The notes under the pieces were generated by a model. That model did not search any database, was not told where the DNA came from, and was given only the letters and a program-made list of their open reading frames with translations. A stretch of DNA of 64,000 bases from Halocynthiibacter sp049608145. Its GTDB lineage: Bacteria; Pseudomonadota; Alphaproteobacteria; Rhodobacterales; Rhodobacteraceae. The stretch's first letter is position 1. Each line of letters begins with the position of its first letter. The position numbers and the translations under genes were made by a program. Of this stretch, positions 34,485-43,144 are shown in pieces. The stretch is taken from assembly GCF_049608145.1 (NCBI RefSeq), contig NZ_JBMYXF010000003.1:42697-106696 (forward strand), given 5' to 3'.

Positions 34485-35056
34485 GATGATGTTCCTTCTA
34501 TCAGCCCGGCTGCGGTCAGCAGGCCGGCTGTTTCTGTCAGTGGCAGCCCGACGACGCCAGTGTATGATCCGTTGATCCAGGGCACAAACCGCCCCGCATA
34601 GCCTTGGATGCCATAAGCACCGGCTTTTCCTTCCCATTCACCGGTGGCGATATAGGCGTCGATGTCAGATTTTGACAGACGTTTCATGCGCAGGGCAGTG
34701 GTGGTTGAGACTTCCCAGGTGCGATCATGGCGGCGCAGGGCAACGGCAGTGGTTACCTGATGACGGCGGCCAGACAGCAGTTGCAGATATTTACGGGCTT
34801 CTGCTGCATCCGCAGGTTTGCCCAGAATGCGACGACCAAGTGCGACGATTGTGTCGGCGGACAACACGATTTCATCTGCGGCAATGTTAATCGCTTCGGC
34901 CTTTTCACGGGCCAGGCGGATGGCGTAAGGGCGGGGCAATTCCGCCTTGCGAGGTGTTTCATCGATATCCGCCGGGCGAATTTCGTCTGCAACAACGCCA
35001 ATTTGCGCCAACAGTTCCCTGCGGCGCGGACTGGCGGACCCGAGGATCAGCTTCAT
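34481..35056 (-). CDS. maf: Maf-family nucleoside triphosphate pyrophosphatase
   Basis: A 191-residue protein: LILGSASPRRRELLAQIG, then AREKAEAI, LSADTIVALGRRILGKPADA and EGKAGAYGIQGYAGRFV are the Maf/YhdE signatures. Maf enzymes hydrolyse non-canonical or standard NTPs to NMPs and pyrophosphate. The gene is between infA (four bases upstream) and the RNase gene (overlapping), in one leftward operon. Confidence 0.93.
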   Translation of the reverse strand: MKLILGSASPRRRELLAQIGVVADEIRPADIDETPRKAELPRPYAIRLAREKAEAINIAADEIVLSADTIVALGRRILGKPADAAEARKYLQLLSGRRHQVTTAVALRRHDRTWEVSTTTALRMKRLSKSDIDAYIATGEWEGKAGAYGIQGYAGRFVPWINGSYTGVVGLPLTETAGLLTAAGLIEGTSS

Positions 35057-35060
35057 GTGC

Positions 35061-35279
35061 TTACTTAAAGCGGTAGTTGATGCGACCCTTGGTCAGGTCA
35101 TAAGGCGTCATTTCGACTTGTACCTTATCGCCTGCCAGAACGCGGATGCGGTTCTTGCGCATTTTACCTGCCGTATGCGCGATAATCTCATGGCCGTTTT
35201 CAAGCTCGACCCGGAATGTCGCGTTCGGCAGGAGTTCCGTTACAACACCGGGAAATTCGAGCATTTCTTCCTTGGCCAT
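35061..35279 (-). CDS. infA: Translation initiation factor IF-1
   Basis: 72 residues, a single S1/OB-fold: MAKEEMLEFPGVVTELLPNA, ENGHEIIAHTAGKMRKNRIR, and DLTKGRINYRFK. It binds the ribosomal A site during initiation and is essential. Start at 35279 with GGAG upstream; the upstream in-frame ATG at 35300 would add seven non-conserved residues. Confidence 0.97.
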   Translation of the reverse strand: MAKEEMLEFPGVVTELLPNATFRVELENGHEIIAHTAGKMRKNRIRVLAGDKVQVEMTPYDLTKGRINYRFK

Positions 35280-35614
35280 GGTGACTCCATCCAAAAACAC
35301 CCGTCACATCGCGGGCGCTTGTTAGATGACGGCCTTTGCTGGGTAATTCAAGATCAGATCGTAGAAAAACACGGAATTCTGGCAAATCAGATGCATGTTG
35401 GGTGGAATTTGGCGGATTTTCGGCAAATGCGACGCAAAATCCAGGCGGAAATCCACAGTTGTAAACCCGCTCTTAAGGGTGAAGAGGCATTTTCCGGTCA
35501 GGGCCTGATCTGTCAGGTGGGAAAATGAAGGGCAGTCGCCGGGGGGCGACTGTAGGGTGAGATATGGAAGATCAATTATGCGTTGTTCGTCGTTCCCGGC
35601 GTGAAGGTGTTGCA
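35280..35614. other. Gene-free divergent region upstream of infA, with a hairpin
   Basis: 335 bp carrying the infA promoter region and the leader of the rightward ClpP-like gene. CAGTCGCC (35533-35540), GGGG, GGCGACTG (35545-35552) is a perfect 8-bp stem-loop lying 62 bp before the rightward start. No other gene is supported. Confidence 0.6.
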
Positions 35615-36082
35615 ATGTTTCGCAGTCGGGGACTGGGGTTGGTGTTGGTTTTATTTGCATTGCTGGTCATCGTGGCATCGGGGGCGAATGCAACTGAAAG
35701 GTCCGGGAAAGATATTGTGATCGTGCATGATGACCGGGGCGGCTTGGTTCAGCGGCGTGTGCAGGAAATCTCTGAAATCCGTTTACGGGGGCAGGATGTG
35801 CAGATAGGCGGTGGGAATTGCCTGTCGTCCTGTACGATGTTCCTAGGGCTGGAAAGTGCCTGTGTCTTTCCTGAAACTTCATTTGGTTTTCACGGGCCCA
35901 GCCAATCCGGAGATCTGCTGAGTGACGCTGATTTTAACTATTGGTCACATATGATTGCAGCGCATTACCCGGAACCTATCCGGACGTGGTATTTGCGTGA
36001 AGGGCGACAAAGGACACATGGTTTTTATCGGATCAGCGGTGCGGAACTGATTCGTCTAGGATTGCCATCCTGTATGGCCTGA
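35615..36082 (+). CDS. Exported ClpP-like protein (COG3904 type)
   Basis: A 155-residue protein with a signal peptide (MFRSRGLGLVLVLFALLVIV then ASGANA). The mature part has GGGNCLSSCTMFLGLESACV and FGFHGPSQSG, which resemble the catalytic-serine and adjacent regions of predicted periplasmic ClpP/crotonase-fold proteins in COG3904. A Ser in the SSC motif would be the nucleophile. GAAGG seven bases before the ATG at 35615 supports this start. It sits opposed to the hisD-yacG block and its stop abuts the phosphatase stop. Function not known. Confidence 0.65.
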   Translation: MFRSRGLGLVLVLFALLVIVASGANATERSGKDIVIVHDDRGGLVQRRVQEISEIRLRGQDVQIGGGNCLSSCTMFLGLESACVFPETSFGFHGPSQSGDLLSDADFNYWSHMIAAHYPEPIRTWYLREGRQRTHGFYRISGAELIRLGLPSCMA

Positions 36083-36547
36083 TCAGCTGTCTTCCGACAT
36101 AGGCGGGCCGAAACGCGCGATCAGTCGTTCGCTGATCTGATCGCGGGCCTGGCGATAAGACGTGAGTTTCGCATCTCGCGTTTCGCCCAATCCCGTAGGA
36201 TCAAGGATGGGCCAGTATTCGACCTCTAGGTGGAAAAATCGCGTTAGTTCCAGCGCGCGGCGCTGACTTGCAGGGGATAGGGCGATGACAAGATCAAAGC
36301 CTGACAGATCATCGCCCCATTGTTCCATTTCGTCAAAACTGCGGGATTTATGGCGGGACAATTCAATGCCCAGTTCCTGACAGACAGCGACGGAGAAGCC
36401 ATCGATTTCGAGATCATTCTTGACCCCGGCGGATTGAACATATGTGTCGAACCCGTAATATTTTTTCATCAGGCCTTCTGCCATGGGGGAACGCACGGCG
36501 TTGTAATCGCAACAAAACAAAACTGATCCGGGAAGGTCTTCTGCCAC
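36083..36547 (-). CDS. Low-molecular-weight protein tyrosine phosphatase family protein
   Basis: A 154-residue protein with the P-loop FCCDYNAVRSPMAEGLM (C-x5-R-S) at residues 11-21 and the acid DPTG motif (ILDPTGLGET). This is the LMW-PTP/arsenate-reductase fold. Lack of the extra redox cysteines of ArsC favours a phosphatase, though the substrate is unknown. Start is GTG at 36547 with GGAGG seven bases upstream. It follows UPF0262 by three bases in the hisD operon. Confidence 0.85.
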   Translation of the reverse strand: MAEDLPGSVLFCCDYNAVRSPMAEGLMKKYYGFDTYVQSAGVKNDLEIDGFSVAVCQELGIELSRHKSRSFDEMEQWGDDLSGFDLVIALSPASQRRALELTRFFHLEVEYWPILDPTGLGETRDAKLTSYRQARDQISERLIARFGPPMSEDS

Positions 36548-36550
36548 GCA

Positions 36551-37033
36551 TCAGCCTCCGAAATGCAATACGCAGATAAGGGTGAAAAGGCGCCGCGCGG
36601 TATTTTTGTCGATCGCTGCTTTGCCTTCCAGACGCTCCTGAAGAACGTTTGCCCCTTCATTGTGAATGCCGCGGCGCGCCATATCAATGGCTTCGATCTT
36701 GCTGGGCGGCAGGGTTTTTACCGCGTCAAAATAGTTCTCACAGACCTGAAAATAGTCTTTCACAACCTGTCGAAATGGACCAAGCGACAAGTGAAATTCG
36801 CCAATGGCAGTTTCATCTTCCTGTGCGATTTCAAAGACCAAGCGGCGTTCACGGATTGCAAGTAACATGCGGTAAGGACCCGGAGGTACATCACGGTCGT
36901 CACGCGTGGGCAAGGCAAAGCTGTTGTCTTCCAGAAGATCAAAGATCGCAACTTTGCGTTCTTGTTCGATCTCTGGTGTCGGCGCAGGCAAGCCGGCGTC
37001 ATCGATCTCAATATGGCAGATTCGGTTTGTCAT
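36551..37033 (-). CDS. UPF0262 family protein
   Basis: 160 residues: MTNRICHIEIDDAGLPAPTP, then AIFDLLEDNSFAL, GPYRMLLAIRERRLVFEI, and a C-terminal RRGIHNEGANVLQERL. This alphaproteobacterial family regularly follows hisD. No biochemical function is established. The start codon is four bases from the hisD stop, so the genes are coupled. Confidence 0.9.
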   Translation of the reverse strand: MTNRICHIEIDDAGLPAPTPEIEQERKVAIFDLLEDNSFALPTRDDRDVPPGPYRMLLAIRERRLVFEIAQEDETAIGEFHLSLGPFRQVVKDYFQVCENYFDAVKTLPPSKIEAIDMARRGIHNEGANVLQERLEGKAAIDKNTARRLFTLICVLHFGG

Positions 37034-37036
37034 AAC

Positions 37037-38341
37037 TCAGTCACTGTTCAATTGTTTCAGGCGCAATGCAACCGAAAGCCCGTGGGCCTCTAGGCTTTCG
37101 CTGGTGGCAAGGGTAACGGCGGCGGGGCCAATGGCGGCAAGCGCACCGGGGGACATTTTGGAAAGCGTGGTGCGTTTCATGAAATCAAGCACCGACAGGC
37201 CGGAACTGAAGCGGGCAGATCTTGCGGTTGGCAGCACGTGATTTGGCCCACCAATGTAGTCGCCAATCGCTTCGGGAGTGAAACGGCCCAGAAAGATTGC
37301 CCCGGCGTGGGTGATTTTGTCTGAGAGCGCATCGGGGTCATCGACGCAAAGTTCGAGATGTTCCGGGGCTACGCGATCAGACAGTTGTGCGGCTTCGTCG
37401 AGATCGCGCACGACAATGACGGCACCAAAATCACGCCAGCTGGGCGCTGCAATTGCGCGGCGTTCCAGTGTTTCCAAGCGTTTCTCAACCGCGTTGGCAA
37501 CGGATTGCCCGAAATCGGCATCGTCCGTGATCAGAATAGATTGCGCGCTTTCGTCATGTTCCGCCTGACTGAGAAGATCTACCGCGATCCAGTCCGGATC
37601 ATTGTCTTTATCCGCAATCACCAGAATTTCGCTTGGGCCAGCGATCATATCGATGCCCACTTTGCCAAACACCCGGCGTTTGGCTGCGGCGACAAAGGCA
37701 TTGCCAGGGCCTGTGATCTTATCAACCGGCGCAATTGTATCGGTGCCATAGGCCAGTGCTGCCACGGCCTGGGCACCGCCAATGCGCGCAATGTTATCAA
37801 CGCCGGACAGTTTCGCAGCCAGGATGACCAACGGATTGATGATGCCATCGGGCGTGGGAACTGTGATGGTCAGGTTTTTCACGCCCGCGACTTTCGCTGG
37901 AATGGCATTCATCAGAACTGACGATGGATAGCTGGCCAGCCCGCCTGGCACATAAAGCCCCGCAGAATCAACAGGCCCCCAGCGCCAGCCCAGTGTCGCG
38001 CCTGCATCATCAGTCCAGCTTTCATCCTGAGGCAACTGGCGTGCGTGATAGGCGCGGATGCGTTCGGCGGCCAGTTCAAGTGCGGCCCGCTCGGTTTCGT
38101 TTACCTTGGCACATTCTTCTTCGATCTCGGCCTTGGTGAACAGGATCTGATCGGCACGCAGGTTCATGCGGTCAAACTTTGCAGTTAGCTCTAGCACTGC
38201 TTCATCCCCACGGGCGCGCACATCGGCGATAATATCGCGCACAACGTCATCTACTTCGGGAGAATCTTCGCGTTTGGTTGTCAGGAAAGCGGCAAAGCGG
38301 CTTTCAAAGTCAGCATCAGTAGAGTTGAGAAAGATCGGCAT
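37037..38341 (-). CDS. hisD: Histidinol dehydrogenase
   Basis: A 434-residue zinc enzyme that oxidises L-histidinol to histidine in two NAD-dependent steps. GPVDSAGLYVPGGLASYPSS, KITGPGNAFVAAAKR, IDMIAGPSEILVIAD, QAEHDESAQ and GPNHVLPT are the family signatures, including zinc and catalytic His/Glu residues. The start at 38341 (MPIFLNSTDAD) is preferred; the frame extends 19 codons further without homology. First gene of the hisD-UPF0262-phosphatase group. Confidence 0.97.
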   Translation of the reverse strand: MPIFLNSTDADFESRFAAFLTTKREDSPEVDDVVRDIIADVRARGDEAVLELTAKFDRMNLRADQILFTKAEIEEECAKVNETERAALELAAERIRAYHARQLPQDESWTDDAGATLGWRWGPVDSAGLYVPGGLASYPSSVLMNAIPAKVAGVKNLTITVPTPDGIINPLVILAAKLSGVDNIARIGGAQAVAALAYGTDTIAPVDKITGPGNAFVAAAKRRVFGKVGIDMIAGPSEILVIADKDNDPDWIAVDLLSQAEHDESAQSILITDDADFGQSVANAVEKRLETLERRAIAAPSWRDFGAVIVVRDLDEAAQLSDRVAPEHLELCVDDPDALSDKITHAGAIFLGRFTPEAIGDYIGGPNHVLPTARSARFSSGLSVLDFMKRTTLSKMSPGALAAIGPAAVTLATSESLEAHGLSVALRLKQLNSD

Positions 38342-38436
38342 AGCACAGTCCGTACAGATTGGTTGCCTGTCCATAGCGTGCGGGGCGGGCTTCCTCAAGG
38401 GGGGCAGGCATGTTGATTGGTCCGTGTTGTTTAGCC

Positions 38437-38760
38437 CTATTCGCCCAGTTCGCTTTCTAGAAAGCGTTCAAAATCATCAAGGTTTACTGCTTCGAAATGA
38501 CCAAAGGCCTGCATCCAAGCTGATGCATCGCGCAGGGCATTTTCTTCAATCCGACACCATTTGACGCGGCCGCGTTTGTCTTGGCTGATCAACCCGGCAT
38601 TGGTGAGAACCACCAGATGTTTGGAGATCGCCGCAAGCGACATATCAAAAGGTTCGGCCACATCTGTGACGGCCATATCGTCTTCCAGCAGCATCGTCAG
38701 GATCTGACGGCGGGTGGCGTCAGAGAGGGCCGAGAAAATGATATCAAGCGGTGCAGACAT
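38437..38760 (-). CDS. ArsR-family winged-helix regulator
   Basis: A 107-residue ArsR/SmtB protein: IFSALSDATRRQILTMLLED, then VTDVAEPFDMSLAAISKHL and VVLTNAGLISQDKRGRVKW. No cysteine cluster for metal sensing, so it is probably a non-metal member such as those paired with SRPBCC proteins, but no such partner is adjacent. It lies 96 bp upstream of hisD on the same strand. Confidence 0.9.
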   Translation of the reverse strand: MSAPLDIIFSALSDATRRQILTMLLEDDMAVTDVAEPFDMSLAAISKHLVVLTNAGLISQDKRGRVKWCRIEENALRDASAWMQAFGHFEAVNLDDFERFLESELGE

Positions 38761-38887
38761 AGGTTTGGGTTATTGAAACAACGCCGGAAGGTCAACTACG
38801 CGCGGACGTCAGGGCAATGCTCTTCTGTTGCGGGGCAGAGTGGGGCCCGACGTTGGGAATGTGTTTTTCGGCATTGATTTTATGGGC

Positions 38888-39760
38888 TTATGTCAGGGCG
38901 GTCCGACGTGTGCCTGTGTGGGTATGTATATCGCTTATCAGGCTGGAAAGTGTTTGTGCCGCAGGGCTGGGCGCGTTGCGGGGCTGTCGCAGGATATATG
39001 CAAGATCCGGGGCAGGGGGGAAGCCTTCTTGTAGGATTTCCATTTCGGGGCTGAGATATGCTGCCGGCAGAAGCGCGACGCCCAGTCCCGCCTGAACAGC
39101 AGATCTGATACCGGACGAACTGGCGCATTCTAGGGTGATTGTCAGCCCCGATTCTGGGGGCCGTTCCATGGCGTGGTTTTTGTAGAAACAATTTGCATCA
39201 TAGGACAGAAACGGCAGGGAACGGGTCATGTCTGGTTGAAAATCAGGGGATTTCACCCAGTGCAGCCGGTCTTTATAAAGCAGTTGATCCCCTTTGCGTA
39301 TGTCCTTTTCAAAGATCTGCATCATAGCCAAATCAATTTCACCTCGTTCCAATTCGGCTGCAAGAACAAGGCTTTGGCGGACGTGTGTGCGAACGGACAC
39401 GCTGGGGTGCAATCGTGTGAAACGGCCAAGAATATGTGACAGGTCACTGCTGGTGATGTCTTCTGTCATGCCAAGGCGAATTTTGCCGGAAAGCGGGCGC
39501 TTTGACAGGCTGGATAGGGCTTCGTCGTGCAGGGAGAGGATGCGTCGGGCGTAGGTCAGCAATCGCTGCCCATCGTCAGTAAATAAGGGGGCACCTGGAC
39601 GTCGGGACAGAAGGCGGCAGTCGATCCCGGTTTCCAGACGTTTGATCTTATGACTGACCGCTGATTGTGACAGGGACAGATGATCAGAGGCACGCGTGAC
39701 CCCGCCGTGGTCGTCAATGGCACAAAGCGTACGCAGGGCATCTATATCAAGTCGTTGCAT
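38888..39760 (-). CDS. LysR-family transcriptional regulator
   Basis: A 290-residue LysR regulator: IDDHGGVTRASDHLSLSQSA, then VSHKIKRLETGIDCRLLSRR, and an effector domain. Start at ATG 39760 with GGAG five bases before; a GTG at 39766 is possible. Divergent from a small membrane protein gene that it may control. Confidence 0.88.
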   Translation of the reverse strand: MQRLDIDALRTLCAIDDHGGVTRASDHLSLSQSAVSHKIKRLETGIDCRLLSRRPGAPLFTDDGQRLLTYARRILSLHDEALSSLSKRPLSGKIRLGMTEDITSSDLSHILGRFTRLHPSVSVRTHVRQSLVLAAELERGEIDLAMMQIFEKDIRKGDQLLYKDRLHWVKSPDFQPDMTRSLPFLSYDANCFYKNHAMERPPESGLTITLECASSSGIRSAVQAGLGVALLPAAYLSPEMEILQEGFPPAPDLAYILRQPRNAPSPAAQTLSSLISDIHTHTGTRRTALT

Positions 39761-39858
39761 ATGCACTCCATGACAAATTTGAATTGAAATATGAAATCAA
39801 TCCATTTGATTCATGTTCTATCACATGCGATATGGGAAAAAAAGAGGATGGTTAAGAT

Positions 39859-40092
39859 ATGAATAAAACCCGGCTGGTCGCCTTTTTCGAAATCTCAGGA
39901 TCGGTCCTGGCAATGATCTATGCCCTGTTGATCGCGTCGAACACAGGCAATGAAGTGCTGGGGTTTTCGCTGTTGCTTGCGTCTGCTTTGCTGTTTGCGG
40001 GGTGGGGATATATTGACAAGAGATGGGCGTTTTTCGCGCTTCAGTTCTTTTATGCCACATCCGCAATTATTGGTCTGATCCGCTGGGGATGA
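39859..40092 (+). CDS. Small three-helix membrane protein
   Basis: 77 residues with three hydrophobic helices (EISGSVLAMIYALLIA, GFSLLLASALLFAGWGY and FFALQFFYATSAIIGLIRW). Faintly reminiscent of PnuC/SemiSWEET-like small carriers, but this is a weak impression. Divergent from a LysR gene, which often means a LysR-controlled transporter or modifier. Confidence 0.6.
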   Translation: MNKTRLVAFFEISGSVLAMIYALLIASNTGNEVLGFSLLLASALLFAGWGYIDKRWAFFALQFFYATSAIIGLIRWG

Positions 40093-40242
40093 GGCGGGTT
40101 TGTTGAGGGGCAACATGGCCATGCACAAGCGATACACATGTCATGCATATCTTATGCATACAGGCCGCGCGTAGTGCTGACGCCGCGTTAAGGTTTTTCG
40201 GGCAGGCTGTATTAGATCAGGCACAACCCCGGGAGACGGATC

Positions 40243-40695
40243 ATGCGTTTTGAAGGCCGTGAAATGCCCCGCCCTGAGGGGCGACCGCGAAAGAAGACGG
40301 ACGTTTACGCACATTACATGATGGACGCATTGGCGCGGCTTGAATGGGACATGCATCACGAGATCAACATCAATCAGCGTATTCCTGAGGAATGGCGCAT
40401 GATCTGGGCCGAACGACCGGAACGAAAGAAGAAACGCATCACGATCGGGATCGACGAAGACGTTCTGCGCTTTTTCAAAAGTATGGGGACGGGCTATCAA
40501 ACGAAGATGAATGAGACGTTGAAAAGTTTCATGTATGCGCGCCTGGCCGGTTTTCTTGAGGGACGTGATGCACCGACGCCTTACCGGGATCTTGTGAAGG
40601 AGGCACCGGAATGGGGCGACAGCCAGCGCGGGTTTGAGGAACGCCATGCCCGACTTGAGGCCCGGAAGTCCGCGGCGAAACCAGGGGAATGTTGA
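40243..40695 (+). CDS. BrnA-like antitoxin domain protein, apparently without a BrnT toxin
   Basis: A 150-residue protein. The C-central region ITIGIDEDVLRFFKSMGTGY followed by QTKMNETLKSFM matches the BrnA antitoxin pattern (ribbon-helix-helix DNA binding). BrnA usually follows a BrnT RNase toxin, but the 150 bp upstream carries no toxin frame. The 60-residue basic N-terminal extension (RPEGRPRKKTDVYAHYMMDA) is longer than in paired BrnA. It may be a stand-alone regulator. Confidence 0.6.
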   Translation: MRFEGREMPRPEGRPRKKTDVYAHYMMDALARLEWDMHHEININQRIPEEWRMIWAERPERKKKRITIGIDEDVLRFFKSMGTGYQTKMNETLKSFMYARLAGFLEGRDAPTPYRDLVKEAPEWGDSQRGFEERHARLEARKSAAKPGEC

Positions 40696-40729
40696 TTTGC
40701 AACAAGCGAAAAAATATCCGGCGGATGTG

Positions 40730-41368
40730 CTATTTCTCGGTTTTTGTAGGCCGTGGCGGGCGGGATTTATAGGCGGGCATGCCCCAGCCGAAAATCATTG
40801 AACCGGCGCGCAGGAAGAACGTGACTGTGGTGCACGTCAGGGCGATCAGTTCCGGGGGCAGGGCGATTTGGCTGGCGGCGACTGTCGCGATGGATCCGGC
40901 CAGGGCGCAGGTCACGTAAAGTTCGCCTTGTTTCAGGACCAAGGGCACCTCGTTTGAAACCGTATCGCGCATAATGCCGCCCATACACCCCGTGGTGATG
41001 CCCATCAGGATGACCACGGGCGCAGGCTGGCCCAATGACAGAGCAATGCCGGAGCCAGCAGAAACCGAAACACCCAATGCAAGTGCGTCGAGCCAAAGCA
41101 GCAGGCGATAGCGGCTTTCAAAAAGATGCGCGGTAAAGAAGACAAAAAGGGCCGCGCCGCAGGCCACGGCAAGAAAAGACGGGCGTTCCAGCCAGAACAC
41201 AGGGTTGCGGTCCAACAATACGTCGCGCACAGTACCCCCGCCCACCGCTGTGAGGCAGGCAAAAAAGCAAAAACCAACGATATCCAGCTGCGCCCGGCTG
41301 GCCACAAGCGCACCTGTCAGGGCAAACACCAGAACAGAGGCGTAATCAAGAAAAGTGAAAAGGGTCAT
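40730..41368 (-). CDS. TRIC/UPF0126 family membrane protein
   Basis: A 212-residue protein with two copies of the UPF0126 (YadS/TRIC-like) repeat. The first is LDYASVLVFALTGALVASRA with LTAVGGGTVRDVLL, the second LGVSVSAGSGIALSLG with GCMGGIMRDTV. About seven membrane helices. Relatives are trimeric cation channels or glycine-linked transporters; the substrate is unknown. ATG 41368 has GGAG six bases before it. Confidence 0.85.
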   Translation of the reverse strand: MTLFTFLDYASVLVFALTGALVASRAQLDIVGFCFFACLTAVGGGTVRDVLLDRNPVFWLERPSFLAVACGAALFVFFTAHLFESRYRLLLWLDALALGVSVSAGSGIALSLGQPAPVVILMGITTGCMGGIMRDTVSNEVPLVLKQGELYVTCALAGSIATVAASQIALPPELIALTCTTVTFFLRAGSMIFGWGMPAYKSRPPRPTKTEK

Positions 41369-41493
41369 TGGTGGCTCCGTTTCTGCGAGACAGGGATAGC
41401 GCAGGGCGTGGAGGCTGTCACCCTGACATGTGGAATTTACGGATTGACAATGCGGGCCGGCAGGCGTGATCTGCGCAAAAAGGAACGCGGGAT

Positions 41494-42381
41494 ATGACAT
41501 TAAAAGAATGGCTGGTGATCATCACACTTGGCATTGGCTGGGGCATGTCCTTTGTCTTTAATGAAATCCTGTTGCGTGAACTGGGGCCTGTCACCGTTTC
41601 GTTGGGACGGGTCAGTTTTGGGGCGCTGGGCTGTTGGATCTGGGTTCTGATGCGTCGGAAACAGGTGTCGGTGACCCTGCGTTTGGCGCTGGAGATGTTG
41701 GTGTTCGGGGCCATCAGTTTTGCGTTTCCTTTTGCAATCTATGCCCTTGGTCAGCAGAGCATTTCTGCGGGAGTTGCTGGGATTATCAACGCAATGACCC
41801 CGGGGATGGTGGTGCTGATTTCGCATTTCTGGCCGGGAGGGGAGCGTGCGACAGGGGCGAAGACCGCGGGTGTTGCTTTTGGATTTCTGGGGATTGTGAT
41901 CCTGGCCTGGCCGGTGTTGCAGCGCGGTGAGGCGTCAGCTTTCTGGGCGATTGTGATCACCATCGGGGCACCGATTTGTTACGGGATCTCAGGCAATATG
42001 GCGCGTAGATATAAGGCGATTGATCCAGCCGTTTTGGCGGCGATGGCCCTGTCCGGGGCAAGCGTTTTGATTGCACCGTTGGCGATTTGGCATGATGGCT
42101 GGCCGGTTGTGGCGCGGGCTGAAACTTGGGGCGCGCTGATGATGATCGGTTTTGTCCTGACCTCGGCGTCGTTTGTTGCCTTTTACTGGGTCTTGCCGCG
42201 CATTGGCGCAACGAACACATCCACCGTTACGTTTATTGCGCCGGTGTCCGCCGTGTCGCTGGGCGTGTGGGTTTTGGGGCAGCCGCTGGCGATCGAGCAC
42301 ATCCTGGGGATGGGCGCAATTTTCTGTGGGCTGCTGCTGATCGATGGGCGGATCGTGAGACGTTTTACTGGGTCGCGCTGA
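41494..42381 (+). CDS. DMT superfamily transporter (EamA)
   Basis: A 295-residue permease with ten hydrophobic segments in two EamA repeats, starting MTLKEWLVIITLGIGWGMSF and ending LGMGAIFCGLLLIDGRI. EamA proteins export amino acids, metabolites or drugs; no substrate clue here. Its 3' end overlaps the convergent lipoprotein gene by 17 bp. Confidence 0.87.
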   Translation: MTLKEWLVIITLGIGWGMSFVFNEILLRELGPVTVSLGRVSFGALGCWIWVLMRRKQVSVTLRLALEMLVFGAISFAFPFAIYALGQQSISAGVAGIINAMTPGMVVLISHFWPGGERATGAKTAGVAFGFLGIVILAWPVLQRGEASAFWAIVITIGAPICYGISGNMARRYKAIDPAVLAAMALSGASVLIAPLAIWHDGWPVVARAETWGALMMIGFVLTSASFVAFYWVLPRIGATNTSTVTFIAPVSAVSLGVWVLGQPLAIEHILGMGAIFCGLLLIDGRIVRRFTGSR

Positions 42382-42739
42382 TCACCCGGATCAAGCGATA
42401 GCTGTAATATCCCGCGTCATGGATGATTTGACCCGGAGCGGCACGTGGGCTGCGTTCGATTTCTAGCTGATAGGTTGTGCCTGCTTCATGGGTGAAGCCT
42501 GCAATGCTTTCATAAAAATATTCGCCATCAACAACGAGGCAGTTCATCGGAATCATGCCTTGGCATTTAACACGGTGCGGGGCGACGGAAACCTGTATCA
42601 GAACGGGGGGTTCTATGGTGGGGGTGTAGTCTCCCGCGTCAGATGGATCTGTTTGATTTTCTGGGGCCTTGATTTCACATGCAGCAAGCGGGACAGCCAA
42701 ACAAAGGGCGGCGGCACAAAGACGTAACAGGGTAATCAT
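42365..42739 (-). CDS. DUF4377-like lipoprotein
   Basis: A 124-residue protein with a lipoprotein signal (MITLLRLCAAALCLAVPLAAC). The mature part contains VKCQGMIPMNCLVVDGEYFY and IAGFTHEAGTTYQLEIERSP, which is the DUF4377 pattern (Cys pair plus G-x-Y). Outer-membrane or periplasmic. AAAGGA precedes the ATG at 42739. Function unknown. Confidence 0.7.
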   Translation of the reverse strand: MITLLRLCAAALCLAVPLAACEIKAPENQTDPSDAGDYTPTIEPPVLIQVSVAPHRVKCQGMIPMNCLVVDGEYFYESIAGFTHEAGTTYQLEIERSPRAAPGQIIHDAGYYSYRLIRVISATQ

Positions 42740-43144
42740 AATGGATCCTTTCAACTGACTCCCAATATCGGGGTGCGGAAGACAGGTTTCGAGGGGAAAA
42801 GCCTGCGGGCTGCGTCACAACTTGGATTTGTAATTCACAACATCGGATGGCGAGGGGTGATCCTGACCGGGCCGGACGGCGGCAGGCGGTTCGGCGTTTT
42901 TGTGACTGGCTTCTGAAAGAGGCGGAAACGTTCCGCAGGGCGATAGTCAACCAGGAAGTTGAATAAAGGAAAATGATTGCGGAGATCGCGGTGGGGCGCG
43001 ATGTGGTTCGTGGGTGTCGAAGTTAATCAAATATAATCTGTTTAAAAACAAAATGTTACGGTGAATTATCTTTGTTTCAGCTTCTGTTGACTCTGAAGGC
43101 GTCGCCGCCTAGGTTCGCGGCAAGTTTCCAGAGGGGCCTTTTTG
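42740..43144. other. 405-bp region upstream of the F0 ATP synthase operon
   Basis: No gene supported. It holds the lipoprotein promoter area, GC-rich dyads around 42840-42930, a lone TATAAT at 43032-43037 without a matching -35, an AT-rich stretch, and the promoter listed separately at 43087. Confidence 0.5.
43087..43115 (+). promoter_or_regulatory. Candidate sigma-70 promoter of the atpI-atpF operon
   Basis: TTGACT (43087-43092), exactly 17 bp, then TAGGTT (43110-43115), 30 bp before the atpI start. Good -35, fair -10, plausible leader length. Confidence 0.5.

Noticed and set aside
35322..35660. Possible 112-residue minus-strand gene upstream of infA
   Set aside because: It runs through the 35533-35552 hairpin and the start of the exported protein gene, and lacks a ribosome site.
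40093..40242. A BrnT toxin upstream of the BrnA-like gene
   Set aside because: The 150 bp are too short for a BrnT of about 90 residues and show no suitable frame.
42675..42950. Possible 91-residue minus-strand gene upstream of the DUF4377 lipoprotein
   Set aside because: It overlaps the lipoprotein signal sequence in another frame and has no start signal or coding character.
43032..43037. Consensus TATAAT as a promoter for the F0 operon
   Set aside because: No acceptable -35 box lies 16-18 bp upstream; the TTGACT-17-TAGGTT pair closer to atpI is better supported.
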